Below, in pieces: positions 26,220-34,860 of a stretch of 64,000 bases of DNA. The position numbers and the translations under genes were made by a program. The stretch comes from JAVXTH01 sp036642795 (GTDB taxonomy: Bacteria > Bacillota_I > Bacilli_A > Erysipelotrichales > Erysipelotrichaceae), in the NCBI GenBank assembly GCA_036642795.1, contig JAVXTH010000004.1:19028-83027 (forward strand), read 5' to 3'. How positions within the stretch are numbered: the first letter of the stretch is position 1; every line of letters begins with the position of its first letter. The notes beneath the pieces are model-generated. The model saw only the letters and a program-made list of their open reading frames with translations. It made no database searches and was not told the origin of the DNA.

Positions 26220-27209
26220 ATGAAAAAGAAATTACAAGCCTTGTTAATCCTTGCGAAAGATCATTATGCAAGTGATATTCATTTTATCGTTCAACATGAA
26301 CATGTGAAAATCAGCATGCGTGGAATTCGTGGCATTATTGATATTGAAGATAAATCATTTGATTTCTCATTATTTAATTATCTTAAATATCTCGCAAATT
26401 TAGATTTAGGTAATATGAGCTTACCTCAATCCGGTAATTTTCAACTTGAAATGGATGGCAAGGAGCTCTATTTTAGATTTTCATTATTAATTAGTGATCA
26501 TTTACAAACCGCCGTCTTAAGAATCTTAAACAACCATACGATGATTCGCATTGAACAATTAAGCAATGATCGTAAACAATGTCGAAGTTTTTATAATTGG
26601 ACTAAATTTAGAAGTGGAATGATTATATTAAGTGGACCTACTGGTAGTGGCAAGACGACAACCTTACATGCTTTATTAGAAGAAATCGCAGCAAATAAAC
26701 GATTAAAAATTATTACATTAGAAGATCCGATTGAAATTGTTGCTGATACGTATTTACAGTTACAGATAAATGAAAAAGCAAACTTTACTTATGAAGAGGG
26801 AATTAAGCAGTTATTAAGGCATGATCCCGATGTCATTATGATTGGTGAAATCAGAGATGAATTAACCGCTAAAATGGCATATCGATGTGCTTTGACTGGT
26901 CATATGGTATTTTCAACGGTTCATGCGAAATCAGGAATTGAAGCAATTAAACGACTCGAAGAATTAGGCTTAAATAAAAAAGCTTTAGCGGGAACCTTAA
27001 CTGCGATAAGTGCACAACGAATCTATGCGGGGAAAGGGAAGAAAGAGAGGGTTTGTGTTTATGAAATTCTTGAAAAAGATGAACTTAAAGAATATTTGGA
27101 AACAAATATCCTCAATCCCCATCATCAAAACATGGAAGGTGAAATTCGAAACGCAATTAAAAAAGGTTGGATTAGTAAAAGGGAAGCGAGCATCGACATT
27201 AAAGTTTAA
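26220..27209 (+). CDS. comGA: Competence pseudopilus assembly ATPase ComGA
   Basis: This 329-residue secretion ATPase of the GspE/PilB family powers assembly of the DNA-uptake pseudopilus. Walker A is GPTGSGKTTTL near residue 141, Walker B and the Asp box lie in ITLEDPIEI and DPDVIMIGEIRD, and a His box lies in TGHMVFSTVHAK. It has the strong ribosome site AAGGAGG and leads the comG operon. Its 3' end overlaps the comGB frame by up to 149 bases. No ComK-type box was identified. Confidence 0.94.
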   Translation: MKKKLQALLILAKDHYASDIHFIVQHEHVKISMRGIRGIIDIEDKSFDFSLFNYLKYLANLDLGNMSLPQSGNFQLEMDGKELYFRFSLLISDHLQTAVLRILNNHTMIRIEQLSNDRKQCRSFYNWTKFRSGMIILSGPTGSGKTTTLHALLEEIAANKRLKIITLEDPIEIVADTYLQLQINEKANFTYEEGIKQLLRHDPDVIMIGEIRDELTAKMAYRCALTGHMVFSTVHAKSGIEAIKRLEELGLNKKALAGTLTAISAQRIYAGKGKKERVCVYEILEKDELKEYLETNILNPHHQNMEGEIRNAIKKGWISKREASIDIKV

Positions 27210-28158
27210 TCATCAACATTGGAAATCGCTATCGCTGTTATTAGATAAAGGTTATCCCTTAATTTCATCATTAGAAATGATCAATCCCAATTATTTAAAA
27301 TATAAAACCGAATTAGAAAAAGGAAAATCCATTCAAGATGTACTCGTAATGGAAGGTAAGGATAAATTTTATGAACATTTACAATTTTTCTTACAAATTA
27401 CATCTTTATCTTTAGCAATTCAAAATGCCGTTTCGATGAGTGAATTTGAAAAGAATTTAAAAACAAAATTATCAAAACAAACCGCTTATCCCATCTTTAT
27501 CTTCGCTTTTGCTTTTATTACATTAACGATATTCACGCAATTTATTATTCCTCAAATGCTTCATGGCTTTGCGATAAATCAGAACTCTTTTTTCCTTTTT
27601 AATATATTAAAAGTAATCAAAGCTTTCGCATCTATTTTAATTATCTTTATTATTTTATTAATTATTTATATCCTTATTTGTATCAACCATCTACCATTAC
27701 AACACCAAACGATTTTATTTCTTTCTCGTTATATTACGCTTTTCCAAGATTTTATTGCTTATATATTGAGTGGTTATTTATTAGAACTTAGAAAAAGTGG
27801 TTTATCAACAAGAGTTTGTTTTTTATACTTAATTAAAACAAAAGATACTTCTTTATTAAACTATGTATCAACCCAAATCAAAGAACAATTAGAACAAGGT
27901 GTTGATTTAAATGATGTAGTTGAAAATCATCCATTATTATCTAAAACATTTAAATCGATGTATCGCATTGGTTGCGCAACTAGTGAATTAGATCAAGCAT
28001 GTTTTGATTTCATGATCTTACAAGAACAACAATGGTTAAATCAAATCAAACATGCTGCTTTATTGATTCAATGTATTGCTTATAGTTTTGTTGCGATTTT
28101 AGTAATTGTTGTTTATCGCATTATGTTATTACCGTTAGAACTATTAAATGAAATGTGA
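27061..28158 (+). CDS. comGB: Competence pseudopilus membrane protein ComGB
   Basis: This GspF-family inner membrane protein anchors pseudopilus assembly. Two GspF domains are visible: LSLLLDKGYPLISSLEMI near residue 55, and FIAYILSGYLLELRKSGLS in the second half. Membrane segments are at about 140-165, 180-205 and near the C-terminus. The start is uncertain because the frame runs far into comGA. ATG 27061 lies 11 bases after AGAGAGG, but the conserved domain only begins near 27200, so a later start such as GTG 27139 is possible. Confidence 0.85.
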   Translation: MKFLKKMNLKNIWKQISSIPIIKTWKVKFETQLKKVGLVKGKRASTLKFNHQHWKSLSLLLDKGYPLISSLEMINPNYLKYKTELEKGKSIQDVLVMEGKDKFYEHLQFFLQITSLSLAIQNAVSMSEFEKNLKTKLSKQTAYPIFIFAFAFITLTIFTQFIIPQMLHGFAINQNSFFLFNILKVIKAFASILIIFIILLIIYILICINHLPLQHQTILFLSRYITLFQDFIAYILSGYLLELRKSGLSTRVCFLYLIKTKDTSLLNYVSTQIKEQLEQGVDLNDVVENHPLLSKTFKSMYRIGCATSELDQACFDFMILQEQQWLNQIKHAALLIQCIAYSFVAILVIVVYRIMLLPLELLNEM

Positions 28159-28167
28159 GGGAACAGT

Positions 28168-28461
28168 ATGAAAAACGGTTTTACAATATTAGAAATGATC
28201 ATTGTTTTATCTGTTATTGCTTTAATCTTCTTAATTACTTTGCCAAATATTCAACAAAAACAAAAAATTATTCAAAAGAAAGGTTGCAATGCATTAGTTG
28301 AAGTAGTCAATGGACAAATTTTATTATTTGAATTAGAAACTTTAGAAAAGCCAGTTGGAATTGAAGATTTAATTCAAGGTGGTTATTTAAAAGATACACA
28401 AAGAAGATGTCCAAATGGTGACATGATTGAAATTATTAATGGGGAAGCAAGTGTTAAATAA
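28168..28461 (+). CDS. comGC: Major competence pseudopilin ComGC
   Basis: This 97-residue prepilin is the main pseudopilus subunit. The prepilin peptidase site is KNG before FTILEMIIVLSVIALI, giving a very short leader and the conserved Glu5 of the mature protein. Two cysteines (in KKGCNA and QRRCPNG) may form the known intramolecular bridge. It starts 9 bases after comGB with GAGGG, and comGD begins inside its 3' end. Confidence 0.92.
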   Translation: MKNGFTILEMIIVLSVIALIFLITLPNIQQKQKIIQKKGCNALVEVVNGQILLFELETLEKPVGIEDLIQGGYLKDTQRRCPNGDMIEIINGEASVK

Positions 28462-28834
28462 AGGGTTTACGATGATTGAAATGATTTTAGTTCTTGCGAT
28501 TATTTCAATCATGATGTTAATTGTACCTAATCTGTTACGTTATGAGATTCCATTATCTTTTCAAATGCAACATTTAAAAGAACAATTACTTACAAATCAA
28601 ATCAAAGCGATGATGAATAAAAAAAGAATTTATTTAGCGATTCATTCGAATTCAATCATAATTGATGAACAAGAATATAAGTTTCAAGGTAATATGATTT
28701 GTGAACCAACAACGCTTGCTTTTAATGGCTTTGGCAATGTAAATGAAGCTCAAAGCATTCATTGTTATCAAGGTGAATCAACGATGCGTATCGTCGTTCA
28801 ATTAGGAAGTGGGCGAATTGATGTTAGAAAATAA
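28451..28834 (+). CDS. comGD: Minor competence pseudopilin ComGD
   Basis: This pseudopilin of about 127 residues begins MLNKG before FTMIEMILVLAIISIMML, a type IV prepilin signal. GTG 28451 lies shortly after GGGGAAG and overlaps the comGC stop. An ATG at 28427 would give a long leader and is less likely. The body shows the small beta-rich fold of ComGD, with few conserved residues. Order in the operon supports the name. Confidence 0.85.
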   Translation: MLNKGFTMIEMILVLAIISIMMLIVPNLLRYEIPLSFQMQHLKEQLLTNQIKAMMNKKRIYLAIHSNSIIIDEQEYKFQGNMICEPTTLAFNGFGNVNEAQSIHCYQGESTMRIVVQLGSGRIDVRK

Positions 28835-28997
28835 GGATGGCTTTTTATTAGTGGAAAGTCTGCTTTTATTACTATGCACTTCAATCTTGATCTTGATTCT
28901 TACGACATCGATTCAATTGCTTCATAAAAGCAGGGATAAAGAAATTGATCTTCATCAAAAATGGGAGAATGAATTGTATGAGCTTTATCAAAAATAA
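28821..28997 (+). CDS. comGE: Short ComGE-like minor pseudopilin
   Basis: This 58-residue protein has MLENKDG before FLLVESLLLLLCTS, a prepilin-type signal with the conserved glutamate at position 5 of the mature form. It then has only about 35 more residues, short even for ComGE. Its start overlaps comGD and its end overlaps comGF, the tight packing usual in comG. The name rests on position and the N-terminal signal. Confidence 0.75.
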   Translation: MLENKDGFLLVESLLLLLCTSILILILTTSIQLLHKSRDKEIDLHQKWENELYELYQK

Positions 28998-29379
28998 CGA
29001 GGGATTTACGTTAATTGAAATGTTATTAGCTTTAATGATTACATCTTTTTCTATTTTATTGCTTAGTCAAATGTTAGTTTTATTAACAAAAATCGATTTA
29101 AATGATGAACGAGCACAAGACTTATTAGCTATTCATCAACTTCGTTTATTGTTTCTAGAATTTGAAGAAATAAGCGTTGAGGATGATCAATTAAGTTTTA
29201 TATATCATGATCAAGATTGTCAATTAATTCTAGATCGCGGGAAAGTATTTAAAACAATTGGTCATGAAATATTCTTTCAAAAGTTAAAAGGAGGTTATTT
29301 TGAAGAAACAAACAAATGTGTTTATCTTCATTACGAACGTAAAAAAGAAGTTAAAACATTATTGGGCTGTATCAAATGA
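28978..29379 (+). CDS. comGF: Minor competence pseudopilin ComGF
   Basis: This 133-residue protein starts MSFIKNNEG before FTLIEMLLALMITSFSIL, a clear prepilin signal. The body ends with CVYLHYERKKEVKTLLGC, resembling ComGF proteins. ATG 28978 lies 9 bases after GGGAGA; upstream ATG 28945 would add a leader that does not fit. It overlaps comGE before it and the next gene after it. Confidence 0.82.
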   Translation: MSFIKNNEGFTLIEMLLALMITSFSILLLSQMLVLLTKIDLNDERAQDLLAIHQLRLLFLEFEEISVEDDQLSFIYHDQDCQLILDRGKVFKTIGHEIFFQKLKGGYFEETNKCVYLHYERKKEVKTLLGCIK

Positions 29380-29710
29380 TGGTTTCTTATCTATTTATGC
29401 TTTAACCTTATTATCCCTTATCTTATTTGTTGGCATGATTATAAATCAACAAATATATCAATTATGGTATTTAAAGACAACAAGTTATGAACAATCAATG
29501 ATTGAATTCTTTGTTGTGAAACACATCAAAGATCATTGGGAATTTCATGAAGATTATGAAGAAGAAAAGAAATATAAACAAGTTCTTATTCATTTTCACT
29601 ATAACGATGAAACAATTAAAATCGATTATTTGTTTAAAGGCCGTAAAATAAAACTAAAAATAATTTATGATGAAATATGTTCCTGCATTATGCATATAAG
29701 TTATCAATGA
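29300..29710 (+). CDS. comGG: ComGG-like pseudopilus protein (TTG start)
   Basis: This 136-residue protein sits in the comGG position. A basic N-terminal stretch of about 25 residues precedes DGFLSIYALTLLSLILFVGM, a hydrophobic segment like that of ComGG, which often lacks the conserved Glu5. The start is TTG 29300, only 5 bases after a perfect AAGGAGG at 29288-29294. It overlaps comGF by 80 bases. Assignment by position; sequence support is weak. Confidence 0.68.
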   Translation: MKKQTNVFIFITNVKKKLKHYWAVSNDGFLSIYALTLLSLILFVGMIINQQIYQLWYLKTTSYEQSMIEFFVVKHIKDHWEFHEDYEEEKKYKQVLIHFHYNDETIKIDYLFKGRKIKLKIIYDEICSCIMHISYQ

Positions 29711-29736
29711 AGACAAACTAGGTTTGAGGTGTTTTT

Positions 29737-30069
29737 ATGATGCTTATTTATTTATCTAGTTTATCGATCTTTATCATCTTTATTTTATTTGGAAATTTGA
29801 TGTTATTTCTTTCTCCATTTTCATATTATTTAATTATTTTATATGCTATTAGCGAATTGTTTTTAACTTTTTTTTACCAAGAAATTAACTTTAAAGCTTT
29901 GGAAATCAAAGACTTCATTCTTTCTTTTATCATTATTTTATGTTTTATAATCTTTTATAAGATGAATAAACAAGGTTTAGAATATCCACAATTTTGTTAT
30001 TTATATTTGACGACTTATTTATCCTTATTGTCTTATGCCTGCTCATTTCGCTATAAAAGCTTAATTTAA
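29737..30069 (+). CDS. Unknown small integral membrane protein at the end of the comG operon
   Basis: I do not recognise this 110-residue protein. It has three or four hydrophobic segments (about residues 3-45, 58-75 and 88-105) and almost no soluble part. The glycine and aspartate motifs of prepilin peptidases are absent. It begins 26 bases after comGG with GAGGTG and is followed by the efp promoter, so it may be part of the comG transcript. Confidence 0.6.
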   Translation: MMLIYLSSLSIFIIFILFGNLMLFLSPFSYYLIILYAISELFLTFFYQEINFKALEIKDFILSFIIILCFIIFYKMNKQGLEYPQFCYLYLTTYLSLLSYACSFRYKSLI

Positions 30070-30100
30070 GGTAAGAACCAATGAAATATTATATAAAAAA

Positions 30101-30128
30101 TTGACAAATATATTAAATTCGTTAAAAT
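30101..30128 (+). promoter_or_regulatory. Sigma-A promoter of efp
   Basis: TTGACA (30101-30106), a 16-base spacer and TAAAAT (30123-30128), 32 bases before the efp start. Confidence 0.7.
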
Positions 30129-30160
30129 ATAGTAGTGCATATTAAGAAAGGTGATTTTTA

Positions 30161-30718
30161 ATGATAATTTCAAACGATTTAAAATCTGGAATGACAATTC
30201 AACAAGACAAGGAAATTTTTATTGTTTTGGAGGCTTCTCATAACAAAACAGCAATGCGTCAAATGATAGTAAAGGCTAAAGTTAAAAATCTTCGCAGTGG
30301 TTCCATTGTTGATTTAACTTTCACTGGTGGAGACAAAGTAGAACCAGCTCATATTGATAAACGTGAAATGCAGTTTCTATATGATGATGGGGAAGCACTT
30401 GTATTTATGGATAATGAAACTTATGATCAACTTGAAATCCAAAAAAGCAATTTAGGAAATGAACTATTCTATATGAAACCAAATGACACGGTTAATATTT
30501 CAATGTTTGAAGGGGAAGTATTAGGTATTATTTTACCTGATAAAGTTACACTTCAAATCGTTGAATGTGAAATTGGTGTTAAAGGTGATACCGCAACAAG
30601 TGCATCGAAACTTGCAAAATTAGAAACTGGATTAGAAGTTAGAGTTCCTTTATTTATCAATCAAGATGAAATGGTTGTTATCTCAACTTCAGATGGTAAA
30701 TACTCAGGTAGAGCTTAA
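30161..30718 (+). CDS. efp: Translation elongation factor P with unusual tip loop
   Basis: This 185-residue factor relieves ribosome stalling at proline runs. Three beta-barrel domains are seen, with TGGDKVEPAHIDKREM opening domain II, and GVKGDTAT and a GKYSGRA tail in domain III. The domain I tip normally reads PGKGA or SGRGQ, with the modified Lys/Arg at position 32. Here it reads HNKTAMRQM, placing Met32 at that position with Lys29 and Arg33 flanking. It has its own promoter and terminator. Function is very likely kept; the usual modification may not be. Confidence 0.93.
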   Translation: MIISNDLKSGMTIQQDKEIFIVLEASHNKTAMRQMIVKAKVKNLRSGSIVDLTFTGGDKVEPAHIDKREMQFLYDDGEALVFMDNETYDQLEIQKSNLGNELFYMKPNDTVNISMFEGEVLGIILPDKVTLQIVECEIGVKGDTATSASKLAKLETGLEVRVPLFINQDEMVVISTSDGKYSGRA

Positions 30719-30725
30719 GCTTAAT

Positions 30726-30758
30726 AAGATATCAATACTATAATTGATATCTTTTTTT
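30726..30758 (+). terminator. Terminator of efp
   Basis: A perfect 10-bp stem (AGATATCAAT with ATTGATATCT) with a 6-base loop is followed by seven T. Confidence 0.88.
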
Positions 30759-30851
30759 ATATAAATTTAGAAGGTTTATTCCATTAATTAGCTAAATCGC
30801 AATAAAAGTTTAGTTTCAGATACATTTTCGATACCATTACATCAATAAATT

Positions 30852-30860
30852 TGTTATAAT
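30852..30860 (+). promoter_or_regulatory. Extended -10 promoter of the 30886 gene and cmk-der-gpsA
   Basis: TGTTATAAT, a perfect extended -10, lies 25 bases upstream of the start. The -35 is weak. Confidence 0.6.
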
Positions 30861-30885
30861 AGATAAGGTTAAGGAGGCTTTTTTT

Positions 30886-31728
30886 ATGGAAAAACTATCA
30901 AGAGTAAAAAAATATGAAGAACTTAGAAAGAATATTGAAACTCAACATGGTGAAGATGATACTGGAAACAAGTTAACTCCTTTCGCAAATCGATTAAATG
31001 GAATCAATCCATCCTTATTTAAAAAAGTTCCAATAAGTGATGATATCCCTTATGTACCTGAAAGAGAACGTCGTGAAGCTTATGTGGAAGAAGAAACGAA
31101 AGCACCGACGAATAATTTTAAAAATGAATATATGGATGATTTTATTAATGAAGTACGTGAATATAATATAAAAAAGGGAAATCGTGAAGATATGGATACC
31201 CAAATTGATATCTTACATCAATTAAATAATGTGAATCGAGAAAAGCGTTCCCATTATGTTGAAGATATTCAAGAAGATTTAGATGAACCAGCTTCATTAA
31301 CTAAAAATGAAATTGCTTCACAAATTCAATCTTTATTGAATGAGAGTAACCACGAAAACAAAGAGGCGGTTGAACATGATCGTATTCAAGCTTTATCGAT
31401 GGAACAAGAAGAAACGAATCTTCAACCAATCATAGAAAATGAAGTTAAACCAATCTTACATAATTTAGAAGAAGAGACATTAAGTATTAAAAAAATATCC
31501 GATACACAAACTTCTCAAGTTAAAGAAATTCATCATCAATTAATTGAAGAAACTCAACAATTAAGAGTTCAGATGGGTGAATATGAAGGTGAGATTAATG
31601 ATTTGAATGATGGTTTAGATCATACGAATAAAACCTTGAATCTAATTCTGTTTTTATTAATCTTTTCTTTAATTGTTGTCATTGGCATTATTATCTTTTA
31701 TATCTTTAAAACTGGGGGCATGTTCTAA
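30886..31728 (+). CDS. Unknown C-terminally membrane-anchored, charged coiled-coil protein
   Basis: I do not recognise this 280-residue protein. The first 245 residues are very polar and rich in Glu, Asp, Lys and Asn, with probable coiled coils around residues 100-130 and 180-245. One hydrophobic helix at about residues 251-275 ends four residues before the C-terminus, so it is a tail-anchored protein with its bulk in the cytoplasm. It has the ribosome site AAGGAGG and overlaps the cmk start (TAATG), so it is co-transcribed with cmk, der and gpsA. Confidence 0.8.
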   Translation: MEKLSRVKKYEELRKNIETQHGEDDTGNKLTPFANRLNGINPSLFKKVPISDDIPYVPERERREAYVEEETKAPTNNFKNEYMDDFINEVREYNIKKGNREDMDTQIDILHQLNNVNREKRSHYVEDIQEDLDEPASLTKNEIASQIQSLLNESNHENKEAVEHDRIQALSMEQEETNLQPIIENEVKPILHNLEEETLSIKKISDTQTSQVKEIHHQLIEETQQLRVQMGEYEGEINDLNDGLDHTNKTLNLILFLLIFSLIVVIGIIIFYIFKTGGMF

Positions 31729-32387
31729 TGAGCATTAATATTGCCATTGATGGACCTAGTGCAGCAGGTAAAAGCACAATTGCAAAGTGCATTGCGAAAA
31801 AATTGAATTATAAGCATCTTGATACCGGTGCGATGTATCGCTGTGTTGCTTTACAAGCAATCAAAGAGCATATCAACTTTGATCAAGAAAATGAACTTTG
31901 CGATATGATTGATCACATGAAAATTGATTTTGGTAAGGATAACAGCGTTTTTATTAATGCGATTGATGTTAGTAAAGAAATTAGAGAAAACGAAATTTCA
32001 ATGGCTGCTAGTACTTGTAGTGCTCATCCAAAAGTACGTGAGCGTTTAGTTACGATGCAACAAGAAATTGCCAAAGCTGGTGGTTATATCCTAGATGGTA
32101 GAGATATTGGAACGGTTGTTCTACCAAAAGCTGAATTAAAGATTTATATGATAGCAAGTGTAAAAGCACGTGCTATGCGTCGTTATTTAGAATACCAAGA
32201 AAAAGGAATTAAAGCAGATTATAATAAAATATATGAAGATATTGAACAGCGGGATTATCAAGATACTCATCGTGAAGCCTCACCATTAAGAAAAAGTGAG
32301 GATGCAATTGAAATTGATACTTCCCAAATGAGTATCGAGGAAGTTTGTAATGCGATTGTTTCGCTGCTTCAAGATTTAAACGTGTAA
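31728..32387 (+). CDS. cmk: Cytidylate kinase
   Basis: This 219-residue enzyme phosphorylates CMP and dCMP. The P-loop is GPSAAGKSTIA near residue 8, followed by YKHLDTGAMYR and the LDGRDIGTVVLP segment. The C-terminal lid has REASPLRKSEDAIEID. Size and order before der match B. subtilis. It overlaps the upstream unknown gene by 1 base. Confidence 0.96.
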   Translation: MSINIAIDGPSAAGKSTIAKCIAKKLNYKHLDTGAMYRCVALQAIKEHINFDQENELCDMIDHMKIDFGKDNSVFINAIDVSKEIRENEISMAASTCSAHPKVRERLVTMQQEIAKAGGYILDGRDIGTVVLPKAELKIYMIASVKARAMRRYLEYQEKGIKADYNKIYEDIEQRDYQDTHREASPLRKSEDAIEIDTSQMSIEEVCNAIVSLLQDLNV

Positions 32388-32400
32388 TTAAGGAGGCAGT

Positions 32401-33708
32401 ATGATAGATGGAATTGTGGCGATTGTAGGTCGTCCAAATGTTGGTAAATCAACGATTTTTAATCGTATGATTGGAGAACGAGTAAGTATAGTAGAAGATA
32501 CACCAGGTGTTACTAGGGATCGTATCTATGGAAAAGGGGATTGGTTAACAAAAGAATATCGATTAATTGATACCGGCGGTATTCAGTTAAATGATCAACC
32601 TTTCAGTGAAGAAATTCGTATGCAAGTTGATATTGCGGTAGAAGAAGCGGATGTAATTGTCTTTATCGTTAGTGGTAAAGATGGTTTAACTCAAGATGAT
32701 AATGAGATTGCAAGAATGTTACAACGTTCTCATAAACCAATTGTTTTAGCGGTAAATAAAATAGATGATATTGATAAAAAAGATGCCATCTATGAATTTT
32801 ATGCTTTAGGACTTGGAGAACCAATTGCCGTAAGTGGTGTTCATGGAATTGGAATTGGAGATGTATTAGATTTAATGATCGCTTCCTTTCCACAAAAAAA
32901 GAAAAATGACTATGAAGGTATGACTAAATTCAGTGTAATTGGTCGTCCCAATGTTGGTAAATCTTCTTTAGTAAACTCGATTTTAAACCAAGAACGAGTG
33001 ATTGTAAGTTCCATTGAAGGAACAACTCGTGATGCGATTGATACACCATTTAAACAAGATGGAAAAGAATATGTAGTCATTGATACCGCAGGTATTAGAA
33101 AACGTGGTAAAGTCTATGAAAACATTGAAAAATACTCTGTTTTAAGAGCAATGAGTGCGATTGAACGTTCCGATGTTGTTTTAGTTGTTATCGATGGAGA
33201 AAAAGGAATTCGTGATCAAGATAAACACGTTGCCGGTTATGCTCATGAAGCTGGTAAAGGTGTTATCATTGTTTATAATAAATGGGATACCGTTGAAAAA
33301 GACCAGGAAACAATGCATATAATTGAAAAAGAAATTCGTAAACAGTTTATTTATTTAAATTATGCACCGATTGCCTTTGTTTCAGCTTTAACAAAACAAA
33401 GAGTCAATACGTTAATTCCATTAATTGAATCCGTGCATGATGCATCGTTATTAAGGATTTCAACAAGTGTTTTAAATGAAGTAATCCTTGATGCACAGTT
33501 GATGACGCCACCGCCTGCTCATAATGGTAAGAAGCTTAAAATCTATTATGTATCTCAGGTAGCGGTAGCACCTCCAACCTTTGTTTTATTTGTAAATGAT
33601 CCATCGTTATTGCATTTCAGCTATAAACGTTTTATTGAAAATACTTTACGTGATTCATTTGGTTTTGTTGGTACAACCCTTCGAATTTTAGCAAGAGAAA
33701 GAAAGTAG
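32401..33708 (+). CDS. der: Ribosome assembly GTPase Der (EngA)
   Basis: This 435-residue essential GTPase of 50S assembly has two tandem G domains, each with GRPNVGKS (near residues 9 and 180). The first shows [13 protein letters not shown] and NKID; the second shows [20 protein letters not shown] and NKWD. A KH-like domain follows from about residue 350. It starts 13 bases after cmk with AAGGAGG. Confidence 0.97.
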   Translation: MIDGIVAIVGRPNVGKSTIFNRMIGERVSIVEDTPGVTRDRIYGKGDWLTKEYRLIDTGGIQLNDQPFSEEIRMQVDIAVEEADVIVFIVSGKDGLTQDDNEIARMLQRSHKPIVLAVNKIDDIDKKDAIYEFYALGLGEPIAVSGVHGIGIGDVLDLMIASFPQKKKNDYEGMTKFSVIGRPNVGKSSLVNSILNQERVIVSSIEGTTRDAIDTPFKQDGKEYVVIDTAGIRKRGKVYENIEKYSVLRAMSAIERSDVVLVVIDGEKGIRDQDKHVAGYAHEAGKGVIIVYNKWDTVEKDQETMHIIEKEIRKQFIYLNYAPIAFVSALTKQRVNTLIPLIESVHDASLLRISTSVLNEVILDAQLMTPPPAHNGKKLKIYYVSQVAVAPPTFVLFVNDPSLLHFSYKRFIENTLRDSFGFVGTTLRILARERK

Positions 33709-33720
33709 AGGATTCGATTT

Positions 33721-34722
33721 ATGAAAGCTGTCGTTATTGGTAGTGGTAGTTGGGGTAGTGGATTAGCACAAGTCTTAGCGGATAATAAAGTTGATATTAC
33801 CGTTTGGGGCCAAGATGCGAATGAAATACATGATATTGCTTACAATCATCGTAATGAGAAGTTTTTTCCTAATATTGAATTAAATCCTAACATTAAAGCA
33901 ACCCTTGATGTTTCGGTAGTGAAAGATGCTGATGTTATTGTTTTATCGGTACCGACGATTGCGATTGAAAATGTTTGCCAAAAAATTCGTGAACACATTA
34001 CTAAAAAAGTCATTATTGTAAATACAAGCAAAGGCTTTCATCCTGAGACAAACGAAAGAATGTCTTGTGTGATTCGTGAGAATATTCCTAGTAATATCTT
34101 AAGCAGTGTTGTATCGTTAATCGGTCCAAGTCATGCTGAAGAAGTTGTGATTCGAATGTTAACAACCATTTGTGCTGTTTCAATTAATCCTCACGATGCG
34201 AAAATAATTCAACATTTATTCTCAAACTCCTATTTACGGGTTTATCGTGGTGATGATGAAATCGGAAGTGAAATTGGCGTTGCCATTAAAAATGCGATTG
34301 CCGTTGCGAGTGGTGTCTTAGCTGGTATTGGCTATGGTGATAATACCAAAGCTGCCTTAATAACACGTGGACTTACCGAAATGATTCGCTTTGGAACTGC
34401 AATGGGAGGCCGCTTTGAAACCTTTATGGGCTTAACTGGCATTGGTGATTTAATTGTTACTTGTACCAGTATTCATTCACGTAATTTCCAGGCTGGCTTT
34501 GAAATTGGTAAAGCAAATAGCGCAAAAGCCTTTTGGGATAACAATACAAAAACCGTTGAAGGCGTTAGAACTGCGAAAGTCATTCATATTATTGCGAAAG
34601 AAAAACACATTGATATGCCTATTATTGATGAGATTTACAAAGTATTATATGAAGGAAAAGAACCGATTGCTTCCGCAAATGATTTGATGAAGAGAGAACT
34701 AAAAGAAGAAATGAATCTATAG
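33721..34722 (+). CDS. gpsA: Glycerol-3-phosphate dehydrogenase [NAD(P)+]
   Basis: This 333-residue enzyme makes glycerol-3-phosphate for phospholipid synthesis. The nucleotide-binding motif GSGSWGSGLA is at the N-terminus. The substrate domain shows NTSKGFHPET, GPSHAEEV, KNAIAVASGV and MGLTGIGDLIVTCTS. It follows der by 12 bases and precedes spoIVA at a distance, as in B. subtilis, although prfC and xpt are inserted here. Confidence 0.96.
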   Translation: MKAVVIGSGSWGSGLAQVLADNKVDITVWGQDANEIHDIAYNHRNEKFFPNIELNPNIKATLDVSVVKDADVIVLSVPTIAIENVCQKIREHITKKVIIVNTSKGFHPETNERMSCVIRENIPSNILSSVVSLIGPSHAEEVVIRMLTTICAVSINPHDAKIIQHLFSNSYLRVYRGDDEIGSEIGVAIKNAIAVASGVLAGIGYGDNTKAALITRGLTEMIRFGTAMGGRFETFMGLTGIGDLIVTCTSIHSRNFQAGFEIGKANSAKAFWDNNTKTVEGVRTAKVIHIIAKEKHIDMPIIDEIYKVLYEGKEPIASANDLMKRELKEEMNL

Positions 34723-34733
34723 ATTATCAATCA

Positions 34734-34776
34734 AGAAGAAGACATAATTAATGAATTTGTTTTCTTCTTTTTTTCG
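34734..34776 (+). terminator. Terminator of the cmk-der-gpsA operon
   Basis: A stem of about 10 bp (GAAGAAGACA with TGTTTTCTTC) closes a 13-base loop and is followed by seven T. Confidence 0.7.
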
Positions 34777-34807
34777 TTTATCAAACATAGATATTTAGCT
34801 TATATCA

Positions 34808-34816
34808 TGTTATAAT
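34808..34816 (+). promoter_or_regulatory. Extended -10 promoter of prfC
   Basis: TGTTATAAT, a perfect extended -10, lies 44 bases upstream of the prfC start. The -35 is weak. Confidence 0.6.
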
Positions 34817-34860
34817 GTAGAACGTCAACGTGTTATAAACGTAGAAAGGATGTTATTTAT

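Noticed and set aside
27010..27060. Longer comGB start at GTG 27010
   Set aside because: It has no ribosome site and would put 50 extra bases inside the conserved end of comGA; the later ATG has AGAGAGG.
29737..30069. Prepilin peptidase (ComC) at the end of comG
   Set aside because: The aspartate and GxGD-type motifs are missing and the protein is only 110 residues.
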